DNA of 64,000 nucleotides from Larix kaempferi (taxonomy: Eukaryota; Streptophyta; Pinopsida; Pinales; Pinaceae): contig BSBM01000964.1 in the NCBI GenBank assembly GCA_027924585.1, positions 4,699,001-4,763,000 of the forward strand, in the 5' to 3' direction. The translations under genes and the position numbers were made by a program. Positions 41,193 through 52,300 of this stretch are shown in pieces (within the stretch, counting starts at the first letter, position 1; every line of letters begins with the position of its first letter). The notes under the pieces are model-generated. The model was not told the DNA's origin and did no database searches. It worked only from the letters and a program-made list of their open reading frames with translations.

Positions 41193-41229
41193 AGTATTGA
41201 CCCGGGACATGAAGTAGTCATACATATGT

Positions 41230-42600
41230 AAATGGTGAATGACAGAGAAATTAGAGACTGATGGAATTGGAAGATTTCAAATTATATACAGAACTATTCC
41301 AGAAGGAACAAGTTGATATTTGCATAGGCTGGAGAAAAGTTCTTCACTGAGTCCCATGAACGATTTATAGAAGTTGTTCCCCATGAGATAAATAAATTCT
41401 TCAACATTGTTCATGATCAAGTTGGACGCCAAGAATGAAAGACTGGTAATGCACAACATCTACAATGGAGGAAGAACGAATTTGTATGAGTGTCTCGAAA
41501 AAATATGCAAATATTTCTGTGAAGAATAAGCCGTGGAAGAAATAACTTCAGTTGATCAAGTTTGAAATTGATTTTATACCGAATTTCACAAAGGATTTTT
41601 CTATTCAATACTGATCTTGTTATATAAAATTTTATTTGAAAATGGATCTGGCCAGATAGTCGAGCCATGAACTCCGTTGGACATGCCTGCCTCATCAAAT
41701 TGGGAGAAAAATAAAAAATATTGGGAGTGCTTTGTCAAAGAACGTGAGTGGGAATACTTTCTAAGTAAATGAAATCCATTGCTAACCCACCCCTGTCGAA
41801 TAGTAAGATTTGATTTGATGATGAGGGGGTCACTGACCATGTGATCTAAATAGAAGAATGATGTTAGTCGATAGAAAAAGACAAGAATGAATCCTTGCAA
41901 GAAGTCAAGTCCGTTCCGATGAAATAAGTGCCCAGCTGCTCAGAAACAAATAGCAGATATTCAGATAATAGAAGGAGAAAAGAGGTACAAATGATGAGAG
42001 CATCTGAGTGATATTGCAAGTCCCTTACACAGAAAATATGTATAAATAAGAAACCAGTTGAGATGGTTGAGCAGCAAAAATTCCTTCCTGAGTCGAGGGA
42101 ATGTCGACCAGATGAGAGAGAAGGTGAGGTGTTGAGGTTGGTAGAAAGGACATGATGGTGCTGACCCCACAATATTTTCATATTGCAATCCCAAATGCCT
42201 CTAATCCTATCAAGTTTGTACCAATGATAATGACAACTAGGCCGACCATCAGATAAATCGTTGAGCGTGACATGTGACTGGGACTAGGTGATGACAGTAT
42301 ATGGAGTCAACTAGATTATTGTGGAAAAATTATGGATTGGATTATGATTCAACAACCACTGCATGGTAACTAGATTACCTTCACACCAAAGTTCGAAAGA
42401 CACTTTTAATTTATTCTATTCAGAGCACGTGGAGGTACCCCTTTCTAGCAACATTACTGATTGAAGTGACTAGACCATCAAAGATATGACCTAGGGATGA
42501 ATATTCTGAAGAAGAAGTCATTTTGTCGTCGTACAAGTTGCATCCACAAGATGTTAGCAACGAATGAAAAGTAGTAAGTCAATCAGTCAATGATTTTTCT
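41230..42600 (+). other. Gypsy F leader and decayed gag start
   Basis: Broken plus-strand frames with no motif that I can name. Minus-strand open frames here are shadows. Confidence 0.45.
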
Positions 42601-42609
42601 CTAGTAAGT

Positions 42610-43172
42610 ATTCAAAGAAAAGGAAAAAATTTCAATTTAGTTAACGTGGCTTATTGGATTCCAGTAAATACTCCTATTTTTGAAAGGGATGAGGATCCTA
42701 AGAAACACCAGTTTGTATTTGAAGTCCTCTAGCAATATAACCTCATCAATGATGAGAATAAAAAAATTGCACAGTTTGTAGGTGGCCTCCGGAACAAAGC
42801 ACTCATGTGGTACATGAATTTCATGGAATATGGGACCAAGAAAAAACAACAAATTAAAGATAATTTCGCGGACTTCTTCAAAGGATACAACACTAAGAAT
42901 CTGACCATACACAAATTGAAAGAAATCAAGAAAATAATAGGAGAAACAGTATGAGAGTATGATAGAAGATTCAAAGATATCCTTAGTTAGATGCCATCGA
43001 AAATGTACCAAGTTATTGTGATCCAATTTTTTATTGCAAGACTACAATCACGAATAAAGACGCCATTACTGCTCCATGAATACATGACATATGAAAATGT
43101 CTTAAAAAAATATTTAAGATTCAAATCAAATGAAGACTATTTGACTAGACCCATTGATAGACGACTAGAATA
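42610..43172 (+). pseudogene. Gypsy F gag (Retrotrans_gag)
   Basis: The reading FVGGLRNKALMWYMNF, DFFKGYNTKNLTIHKLKEI and YDRRFKDILS follows the capsid pattern of Ty3/gypsy gag (the A-x-x-WY core and the RF helix). Stops interrupt at about 42,730, 42,954 and 42,987. An internal piece is open at 42,991-43,173. Confidence 0.75.
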
Positions 43173-43224
43173 AAAAATAGAGACAATACAAAAATCACTT
43201 CAGCACCTGATTATCAGGCAGAGC

Positions 43225-43850
43225 GACTTATGGTGTACCACGTGCTCGGTGGAAGGACATACCAGAGACAACTGCCTCTACGGTGAGTGAAGAAGGTATC
43301 ACAACGACATAAATGCATACCAGAGAGAAATCAAGCAATTCCAAGAATATCCTAGAATATTCCCAGAAGAGTGGAAACCAAAGAACTTTTGCACGACTCA
43401 GACAAGCTGTTTCCATGACATATGTGAGAGGTTCAAGACACTCTCGATGGAAGAATTCCCCTATAAGGCCAAAAATGTAAAACCCAAATGGTGCGGGATA
43501 TTTCGGATAATTCAATACACGCTTGTAGAATGTATCAAGAACATGAAGACTAAGGCTAACTACCATACAGTGTACTAGACATAGATTGTTGAGTAGAAAG
43601 GTCGAGAATCCTGCAACAACGACTACTAAAATCATGGAAAAAATTGATGAGGAGGACATAGAGGTCATGGAAGATACAATAATCGAGGAAATATCTGACT
43701 GGGCCATGGAAAACCACATTGCTCCATTTGTAATAGTGAAGAACATTTGAGTCCCAAATGCTCATGGAAGGGCATAATGTACCTCAAATTTTGTAGAAAA
43801 TGTGGGGTGGGGAAACACAATTTAGAAGAATGCCCCATTATGTTAGAAGC
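43225..43850 (+). pseudogene. Gypsy F zinc-knuckle region (three CCHC motifs)
   Basis: Three plus-strand CCHC knuckles can be read in different frames: CTTCSVEGHTRDNC (about 43,239), CSICNSEEHLSPKC (about 43,720) and CRKCGVGKHNLEEC (about 43,795). Each has the C-x2-C-x4-H-x4-C spacing that binds nucleic acid. Most plant gypsies have one or two. The stretch between the first and second has WKPKNFC and many stops. Confidence 0.75.
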
Positions 43851-44199
43851 ACTTCATAATAAAAAGAATGTTAATCTCTTGCTATTTTTCCCAAACATGA
43901 AGTGTTGAATACTAAAAATTTGCAAATATTACTAGGAAAGGCACAAAGATTGGAGGAGAAAATCAACATGTCTCAAGAATACAAAGGAAAGAAGATAATT
44001 ATCCTAACCCGATGAAGCAAAAATAATTCTTTAACAATGCTACAAAGGTATTTGAAGAAATTGCTTCTGAAGAAAACACTGTAGAATCCATAAATAAAAT
44101 ACTTAATGAGTTACTACAACTTCTAATGAAAGAAGAAGTTGTTGTACGACTAGTCGACTTAATGCATATTACCAGAAACAATCTAGGAAATGGAAGGAT

Positions 44200-44596
44200 T
44201 ATGAAACAAATTTGCATTTTAAACCAAAAGTATAAAATTAATATTGATCTCTTAGTCCATCTTGAAGTCAAAGGGTTTTGCATCTAGAAATTCATCCTTG
44301 ACTTTGGGTCACAGGTCAACATAATGAGAAGGACTACTTTGGAAATATTGGGTCGACTGCAACTGGTAGAGTCAAGCATTTATCTAAAAAATTTTGACCA
44401 AGGGTTGATTGAACCCATTTGTGTCTGGAAAAATGTCAATACTATAATTATGGGTATTAGCACTCATATAGACTTTGAAATCATTGACCCAAGAGAAATA
44501 TCCAAATCCTTTCCGACATTAGTCGGTCGTCCGTGGGGTCGGAAAATAAAAGCTTCCATTTATTTAGAAGAAGACATAATAAAATTGAAAGGATAA
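44200..44596 (+). pseudogene. Gypsy F retropepsin
   Basis: KFILDFGSQVNIMRRTTLEI carries the active-site aspartate but as DFG, not DSG or DTG. Later blocks are DQGLIEPICVWKNV, HIDFEIIDP and SFPTLVGRPWGRKI. A TAG at about 44,286 lies just upstream of the active site. The 90-residue piece from 44,324 starts at an internal ATG. Confidence 0.82.
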
Positions 44597-46099
44597 GGAA
44601 AAAAGATCATAGTACCTATTAATCCATCTCAAGGAAAACCTTGGAGAGAACCAAATGATAGTGATGGAAATATAAGGAAACTATACCAAGTTATGCAAGA
44701 CAACGAAGACTCAATAGAACCAAATAAATTTAGAAAAATTCACTTGGGTTATCCTATGTTAGTTGGGAAAGACTCTGATTCATAATGGTATGAATGGAAA
44801 GTAAGAAATTATGAGGCACATGCGAGAGATTTCCAATCGATCGAACTTATTACTCATCATGCAACACAAAAGTATACTCAATATATACCATACCAAAAAT
44901 ATGTGAAAATAAAATAGGGGATTATTCACCATTAGTACTGAAAAAAATTGAACCGACCAAGCTTCCTCCATCAAGAAACAAAGAACAAGAATCATTGATG
45001 CCACACGTTGATCAAGTACCTGAAAATGTCGGTGAAAAAATTCGACTGCAAAGCTTAGCAAAAACTACTATCACAAGAAAAGCAACTCGATGGTGGAACA
45101 TCTATTGATAGGTGCAAATACAAAGGTGGAAAACTGCCTCAACAACTTTTATTGAAGAATGCCTTAGAGAAGCTCCCTAAGAAATAGAATAAATAAGAAA
45201 ACCACATAAGCCATTAGTCATTGCAGATGAATGAATCAACCCCACTAGTTCAGGTTTCAAGATAGCACAATTGAGAAAAACCAGTCAGATCATACCCTGA
45301 CTTGACTTGTTATGAATAATGATCACATAACAGGGAAATGTTTCCAAGGGGAAAGAAACTACTTCTACAATCCAATGAAACCAATCCTAAAAATACCCAC
45401 CGAAAACAGATAAGGAAACGACAAGCATAAAGATTCCCTAACCACCCTTACAGAATCCAAAGAAAGGAGATCAATGACTAATCAATGGATCAAAAGCACC
45501 AAAAGAAAAATAAGTTTACATTTTGACCAACATCATAGCTTAAAATGGAGGAAAAAGGCAACTATGCGTCCAATTACCAAGCTGCGAAGATAACAAACCT
45601 AACATAGGATCACCAAGATATATTTTCCAATGAATACAAGGATTGAAACAGAGTACCACAAGAGATCGCCATAACCATCGACACGAAGCTTGTAAATAAG
45701 TATCAGTAAAAACTAGCACATAGATACAAGCAACTAGAAAACATACTAGCCATTGGTATAAAACATCTAGTAAACCAATGGGAAGGGGCCAATCACATGT
45801 ACATACAACTAGAAAAGCACAACCAAACACGTCTTCCCCTATGCCTTGAGTTCATGAAACTGAACATAATCACTCTTACAAACTTATCCCAAACAACCAC
45901 AATTGGGCTTGTGGAATGCTACGTCTAGTTAAAAAATTTGAACTTGAAAAACCAACACAACTAGGCAATTCGAATATTGAACCTCACTCTTTTTGTCGCA
46001 CAAAGGATGGTGTACACCTATTTGAAAAAGGAGATCAACATTCCTACGATCACACCTACAAATTCAAGGCCAAAATTTCACCACATCATCTGTACTGAA
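44597..46099 (+). other. Gypsy F interior without recognised domains
   Basis: The region continues the post-protease text (IIVPINPSQGKPWREPN, HLGYPMLVGKDSDS) for about 200 bp, and after that only short frames. No RT palm (FFDD/YVDD) or RNase H signature was found. An internal deletion or advanced decay would explain this. Confidence 0.5.
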
Positions 46100-46275
46100 A
46101 TGATACGATCAATCCATTCAACAAAATGCTGACTAAAAGACTCACTAAAATTTGTAGTCTTGATAAAGACATATGGGATGAAAAAATGCATGTAGTATTT
46201 CGGGCATATATAATGTTGTACAAAATATAAACATGTCAGATACCATTTAAATTAACATATAGTAAAAATTAGCAT
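46100..46275 (+). pseudogene. Gypsy F integrase remnant
   Basis: Plus-strand reading NPFNKMLTKRLTKIC, then DKDIWDEKM, FRAYIMLYKI and IPFKLTYSKN follows the gypsy integrase stretch VExxNKxLxKxLTKIC..W..kv..A..aYR...TPFxLvYG. It is short and stop-containing. Confidence 0.68.
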
Positions 46276-46296
46276 AGAAATGAAAGAATACATAGT

Positions 46297-48323
46297 TGTA
46301 ATGTCCCTTGTTAGGAATTTTATTAAAATGGCAAATTTTCACTTTTTTCCCTAGTTAGACCTTTGACTAGTTTTGAGCGCTAGGTCCCCAAATTGCTCCA
46401 ATTTCTCCCAAATATTCTGAGAAGGTATATGGATTATTTTATAACATAAATATATGTTTCAGGTATTCTTTTGGATCTTTAAAATACTTTTGCAAATCCT
46501 CTTTCAATTATGGCCAATGTAGGGAACTTTACTAGTAATTTCCCTCTGACTAGTATTGGTCTCTAGGTCTCAAATTGACTCCAAATGCCTTCAAATATTA
46601 AAGGAAGGTGTATGAATGATATTAGGACTTGAATATGATGTTAAGGGATGATATATGGCCACCAAAATACTTTTGAAAACTCTCTTAAGATTCTACACCA
46701 AGTATGCAATTTTACTAGTAATTTGGGGTTCAAATCCCCCTAGGGTAAGTACTGAAAATGGCTTCCCAAATGCCTCCAAAATCACTCAAATTTCTGAAAA
46801 TAGGTAGGGGATGTCTCAAGGATGTTATTAATGTCCAAAATTCACCATTAATTAGTTATTAATTCTGTTCGAAACCTCTCCCAAAGAACAACAAAAATCA
46901 CTAGTTTGACCCTTGGAGAAATGGCACCAAATCTTCTCCAAATGTAAATAAACTGAGTAAAATGACTTCAAATGCTTGAGCATTGAACATGAAAATTTTA
47001 TAATAATTCAATAACATTCCATTCATCAATAAACCATCAGTATTTTAATTATCCATTCGAATCCATCAACATTACATTGGTTCACAACAAGGTAGTGGGG
47101 AAATGACACTGTTCTTTCATTAAAAATGAGATTTATACATTTCTACTTGTAATTTCGACATGAAACTTTCTGGAGATTAATAAAAGAGTATTTAATTCAT
47201 ATTAAAAAATAAATTGGGAATTATAATCTCCCCCAAAGAGTACAATAGCTCACCAAAAACGCCCTCCCTCAAGGATCAAGAATATGCCACCAAAACTGGA
47301 AATGGTTGAAGGAGTGAGCTGCAATAGAAGAAACCATGAGATGCCCAGTAGCTTACACCTGAAAATAAATACTCCATTAAAGCTCCAAATGAAAGGTCTG
47401 AATGGCCTTTCCAATTACCAACTTGGATGGGAATATTTCACCCTCGAAATTGGCTAAGGCAAGAAACTAGTCATCCACTAGCTCTCCCTCTTCACAAATG
47501 CAATTGCAAATTCTACAAATGATCAAAAAATGGTTTCATTATTTTTGATTGACATTTATAAAGTTCTAATGTCATGCATGGGTCGAATTCCTTCCAAGAG
47601 ACTCATGCCAACTCAAGTTGGGAAGCGATTCCAAAGAACGCCACTTGTACAACAATTCCTAGTTTCCCACTTCCACCAAATCACATGTGGAAGCATCTTA
47701 ACTGCCCTAACACCCTTGAGCACCCTCTTGGAGTCTAGTTTTAGAATTGACATGTCATATATGTCATATGTCAGCCTTCACGTCTGGTCTGATTTGTGTC
47801 ATAGGTGTCATAGCATCTTCATCATTGTTGTCATAAAGCTAGGGAATCTAGCCCAAGTGTCTCACTAGCTCCAAATTGCCTCTTCCTCTTCCATGGGAGT
47901 TACTCTTCCTCTATATTTCGACCTGATTGACTCAAGCTAAGTATTATTGACCTTATAACTCATCCCAAGAACATTAGGCTTCCCATGGATTCGAAATTGC
48001 AAGAAGAGGATGCCATGTGGCACATAAATTCTAGCTTGTGTGGGTCCCACTTCCTCCATGTGTCTTCATGATCAAATGCCACTTTGATTTTCACTTGTAT
48101 ATATTTATTTATCTCCTTTATTAAATATTTATGCCATTCTAATGTTCCAACACCATTTATTATCCCCATTATTCCAAATCCCAAAGCTTCCACTCCAAAC
48201 CTAGGAAACTAGTAATTTTCCTCCTTGGCAATTATTTGACCTTTAGCATCAATTTGACAAACTCTAATGAATAGGGCCAATTTGCTTAGGCCATTGTGAC
48301 CCAATGCCAAATTTGGGACATGA
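46297..48323 (-). repeat. 3' LTR of gypsy G (minus strand)
   Basis: It begins TGTAATGTCCC at the left edge and ends TTGGGACATGACA at 48,323. Its left end is homologous, reversed, to the terminal part of the gypsy B LTR (shared AAATTTTG- and GGCAAATTTT-like words and the CTAGTTAGACCTTTGAC run), so both belong to related families. The right end is followed by a polypurine tract on the minus strand. Confidence 0.8.
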
Positions 48324-48568
48324 CAAATCCTCCCTTCCCAATATTGCTTGTCCTCAATCAATTTCAAACATGGGTGTTGAAGAACCTGCTTTCTGTATAA
48401 TTCTTTGAAGTTGCCATTGAATTGCCCAACCTTGAGTCTTTGAGTTTCCATGAAGATTTTAGAGAGGAACCACCATGCTTGCTGCTGCACTACTCTGATA
48501 AAAATCACTTTATTAAGGGGGAAATCCATCTCCCATACTGCTTGTTTCCCAAAAAAATTTGAAACCAA
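48209..48568 (-). pseudogene. Gypsy G polyprotein C-terminal tail, running into the LTR
   Basis: KQVLQHPCLKLIEDKQYWEG is close to gypsy B's HPNF...GKQSWVGRT at the polyprotein end, so this is the last piece of pol. Upstream residues (VVQQQAWWFLSKIFMETQ) do not resemble an integrase or chromodomain. The frame continues through the polypurine tract into the LTR. Confidence 0.6.
48324..48345 (-). other. Polypurine tract of gypsy G
   Basis: On the minus strand ATTGGGAAGGGAGGATT abuts the LTR start TGTCATGTCCC. The same arrangement is seen in gypsy B. Confidence 0.72.
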
Positions 48569-48724
48569 TGAGATAAAAATTATTCCAGGGTCCCATTACT
48601 TGTATTGCATCCCAACAATTAAGAGTGCTCTCCAACCCATACCATCAGATAAGAGGATTCATGGATCCCATTTTCTTGTATGCATTCTTCCAAACATCAT
48701 AAGTACAAAATATATATCATCAAA

Positions 48725-49034
48725 TTACATAACACGATAATGAAAATGTACATCAAGGATATGCTTCATCAAAGAGTCATGAAAGTGCTTATACCTCAAA
48801 GCAAGTAGACCACCATTTTCCAAGTGCATACAATATTCAAGTGACCCATCAAATCTGCTCCAATGACAAAGGTGAGGATCCCATGTCCTATAATTCTGCT
48901 CCAAAGGGATGTGATATGCATCAAAATATTCATCCATGTATTCTTTCATCCAAGAAGTGAATGAAGAATCTCCACTAAAATCTGAACCAAATAATGAGTA
49001 GAAAAAACAACGAGACTTCAAAGGACTCAAAGAA
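48725..49034 (-). pseudogene. Unrecognised coding-like segment of gypsy G
   Basis: On the minus strand the text SWMKEYMDEYFDAYHIP, NYRTWDPHLCHWSRFDG and LLALRYKHFHDSLMKHI is open without stops and in the same phase as the frame at 48,209-48,568, with stops only between. A WDP word recurs (YRTWDP, RKWDP, and WDPG nearby). I do not recognise the protein. The upstream end of the longer open frame (to 49,135) lies in the LTR-like start at 49,035. Confidence 0.4.
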
Positions 49035-51676
49035 TGCAACATCCCTCCAATTTGACCACTATTGTTACTAATTTCTGTAAATATATTTATGATTGTGTAC
49101 AAAGGCCCTGGTGAGGATCTCAAGGCCAAGGCCACACCAGTGGACCTCGCGCTAGTGTTATGTTTATAAGTCTTATTTTAAAACCTAGAAGATTAAAGAA
49201 TGGTAATGCGACTAAACAATAAGTAACAAAACCACCTATAAGTAAAGATAATGACTAGTGAAATAACCGAATGATCTTGTTGCCAAAAGAATTTAAATGG
49301 AACCAAAATCACTTAGGTTTGATTTTCAGATGTATCTGGATAGAGATACCAAAGGTACCCTTAAACTACTGAGGGGAAGAAAAAGGCCCCTAAAACCTAA
49401 AGCTTAGTACTAAGATAATTATTGTTTTAAAGAACTATCACATAAGCTAAGAAACGTCTATCGACAACTTTGTTATCCTAGTTTCGAAAAGGGAGGTTAA
49501 GAGTCTTGTCGCCTAAGCCTTTTTTTTGTCACTAAATGCACACTACTATTTATTCACTAGAATTTCATAATGGACATTTAATACCTTTAGGGAAATTAAA
49601 TAAAGAAGAACATGTTTAGAGTTGATGTAATCTTTAATTATCGACTTTATTAGTTAAAAACGTTAGGGTGTATATATATATATATATAAACATATTTTGA
49701 TGCCCAAAGGGTTCAAAAGATTTATATAAAACATTTTATGATGAATTATTTATGCAAAAGATGCATACCTATATATATATATATATAATGGTGATCAATG
49801 ATTCAAAAGATTTATATAAAACATTTTATGATTGATTATTTATGCAAAAGATGCATACCTATATATATATATAATGGTAATCAATGATTCAAAAGATTTA
49901 TACAAAACATTACAAAGCCTAGCTATGTGTAAATAGAACTTATTAAATTAAGGTGCTTGAACTTATCAATTAATTTATAAATACTAATTTTTATTAGTTG
50001 AAATAAAGACCTAATTAGTACAGAACTCATTCTACTTTTGAATAGAAGACTTGGGAGGTTTTTCCTTAAACGGCCACCTATCAAACTTTCTCAAATTTAA
50101 CCTTTAGACACTTTTCCTTTTCTTAAGCTACCTTTATCCCCACACTCTTTTTACGTTGGGCCCGGTTTAAAGATCATAACTCCGATAACCCTTGATTGGC
50201 GAGGGGTTTGGCCGAGTGGGTGTCTCCTTGATGGAGCACTCCAACACTTTCACTACCGTCATTCATATTCTCATGGAGCACGTGGCTTCTTCCCTCGCCA
50301 TTTGTCGAGAGAACCCAAACTCTCTGAAGTTGCATCCCACCCACTAATGGAGGGAAGGAGGCGAGTATAAGGGGGGAACAGTTGCTGGGGAATGAGAATC
50401 TTGGTTATATGATTACATTCCATCTGAGGGAGAAGGAGAAGATACATATGGGGAGGAAAACTCATGGCAGCTAAGCATGAGAGTAGATGAAACTCAATGT
50501 CATAGTTATGATATCGAGCGGCACGATCTGGTGAAAAATGTTGACACAGTTCTAATAGGGGGGCCCTATCTCGCAAATAGGAAGGGGGGGGCGTACTTGA
50601 TATAGTTTGATCGTAGTTGGAATTTGACGGAAAGAGGTTTAGTTAAGAACTTTGCAACAATTTGACGGCAAGAGGTTTAGTAAGGGAGAGACGTTTTCAG
50701 TGAACTTTGCAACAATTGACTGTTCGACGGAAATAGTTATCTCTGCATTTCAAAGAGGAGTATCTCTACGTATTGGGGAGATCACTGCATGGATGAAAAT
50801 AGTAGTATGAAGGTGAACCCTTCTCAGGAATAGTCCTTCCCACAAAAACCTAATACAAAGAGGTATGATCCAGGTAAATGATCATAGTTTGTTTATATGC
50901 ACGCGTTTCCAGTATTTATTTAGAAGATTGATATATATTGCACTTTTGCGAATGATGTGTTAAACCACATAACTCATCTTTATTTTTCCAAATCGATACA
51001 TTGACTAGTATGTGAACTATTGATGCGTGAATACAATATTTATTTTCCTTCTACGACTAAAGTACCCTAGCCAACGTCTAGTACATAATCGATCTTTGTT
51101 TCCAGATTGAGTTTCTGTATAGCTTTTGCTTATATGAATGCATCCATCATTTCATAATTATACTGTAATAAATGCACATATGATATCTTTTGGTTTATGC
51201 CAATAAAGATCCCTATAGTGGGCATATTGATAAATTCCATTCCCTTGCTACGATTTGGGGAAGGATGGAGTAAACAAAGGCCAGATCCCTAAGGAGAAGA
51301 TACTCCTATACTATATATGTCAAATATGTATATATATACAAATATATATATTAGCTTAAGATCTCTGTTTTAAATTAGTTTATGCCATCACAGATCCATG
51401 GAGTAGTCATATTCTATAATACTGTGGAATATTCATTCCTATTGCGATTAGGGGAACGATTGATTATTACACATATCCCCATAAGATCAAGTTCTAGGTA
51501 TAACTATTATTAATTATGTCGATTGTAATAGATATTTTTGGTTCCGTATTTCTTTCATTCATGATGTCTACATAAAGGTATTCCACGGGATTACATCTCT
51601 GATCACACACACATTTACAGTGTAAGCACCTTGTAGCTTTTGCATCTATGTTTCGGAGATTTGGTTGGCAAGACAC
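49035..51676 (+). repeat. LTR-like sequence H (start only certain)
   Basis: TGCAACATCCCTCC at 49,035 followed by the GATCTCAAGGCCAAGGCC box at 49,116-49,133 matches the layout of solo LTRs C and E, so an LTR of that group probably starts here. I found no end or target-site duplication; the text from about 49,140 to 51,676 is AT-rich without coding motifs. It includes a tandem repeat at 49,712-49,910 and a diverged pair at 51,180-51,500. Confidence 0.45.
49712..49910. repeat. 90-bp tandem repeat with TA runs, about 2.2 copies
   Basis: Units begin TTCAAAAGATTTATA at 49,712, 49,802 and 49,888. Each holds GCAAAAGATGCATACC and then a (TA)n run of differing length. Confidence 0.9.
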
Positions 51677-51681
51677 CTTGG

Positions 51682-52288
51682 TGTTGAGATATTGTAACTT
51701 CAAAGAATATTATATTTGTACGTTATTATTCCGGAGATGTTTCATTCCTCCATGAAGATCTTATTGTATATCCGGTGATGTTTATTCCTCCGTCGGAATG
51801 TGGTAACTTGGGTTATTAGACTTTCCTAGTGGGGGTCGGCCCTGTATGTGTTATGTGGGTCAAAGGGTTGTTAGACCACCCTAGTGGGGTCAGCCCAGTC
51901 ACTTGTAGTGGGGTGTTTAACCCAATGGTAAAGTTGGGGCCGACCTAGTTAATATAAAGCACAAGTTGGAGATGTGTATAAATAGAGGAGGTGTGTTCCT
52001 CATTATACACACACTTCCCTCAATTGAAATGTAGCGCACTTGTGAGAGAGAGGTCTGCTATGAAGGAGGAGGATATCATGTGTTTGGTTTTCATCTTTGT
52101 ATATTGCTGGTCATCTATATTGAGTAAGCTTTGCTGGGTTTTCTACCCCATGAGGGTTTCCCAGGATAAATCTGCGTCTCTTGTATTTTTGCTATGCTTG
52201 TTGTTTCTTCAGTGATCCTGTATATGCTATCATTGTGAAATGGAATGTAATGCTGATATATTCTGTCTTCGCATATTGAATCTTAGCA
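51682..52288 (+). repeat. 5' LTR of copia I
   Basis: The 607-bp LTR begins TGTTGAGATATTG and ends AATCTTAGCA. Its first 335 bp match 57,872-58,206. The TATA box is at 51,977-51,985. Confidence 0.93.
51977..51985 (+). promoter_or_regulatory. TATA box in copia I 5' LTR
   Basis: TATAAATAG, conserved in the 3' LTR at 58,167-58,175, with a downstream TTATACACACACTT that is also conserved. Confidence 0.7.
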
Positions 52289-52300
52289 TGATATCAGAGC
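52289..52300 (+). other. Primer-binding site of copia I (one mismatch)
   Basis: TGATATCAGAGC directly after the LTR, one base from the TGGTATCAGAGC site. Confidence 0.82.

Larger units (their letters stand above)
40828..46296 (+). mobile_element. Gypsy F: decayed non-chromovirus Ty3/gypsy element, 3' end lost
   Basis: A 348-bp LTR candidate (40,828-41,175) is followed by a primer-site-like sequence, then gag, three zinc knuckles, a retropepsin and a small integrase remnant on the plus strand. The retropepsin ends in VGRPW, a form seen in Tat/Athila-type elements and not in chromoviruses. RT and RNase H are not recognisable between 44.6 and 46.1 kb. At 46,297 another gypsy's LTR starts, and no second LTR of this family was found. 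Confidence 0.75.

Noticed and set aside
41864-43746. Several minus-strand frames of 77-172 codons
   Set aside because: They are shadows of the plus-strand gag and zinc-knuckle region of gypsy F, with hydrophobic, motif-free text.
48725-49135. A host gene read from the 136-codon minus-strand frame
   Set aside because: Its upstream end overlaps an LTR-like start at 49,035 and it is in phase with a gypsy pol tail, so it is more likely element sequence. I kept it only as an unrecognised remnant.
50200-50225. tRNA-like start (GGTTTGGCCGAGTGG)
   Set aside because: Resembles the D-arm of a serine/leucine tRNA, but no anticodon or T-arm partner could be folded around it.
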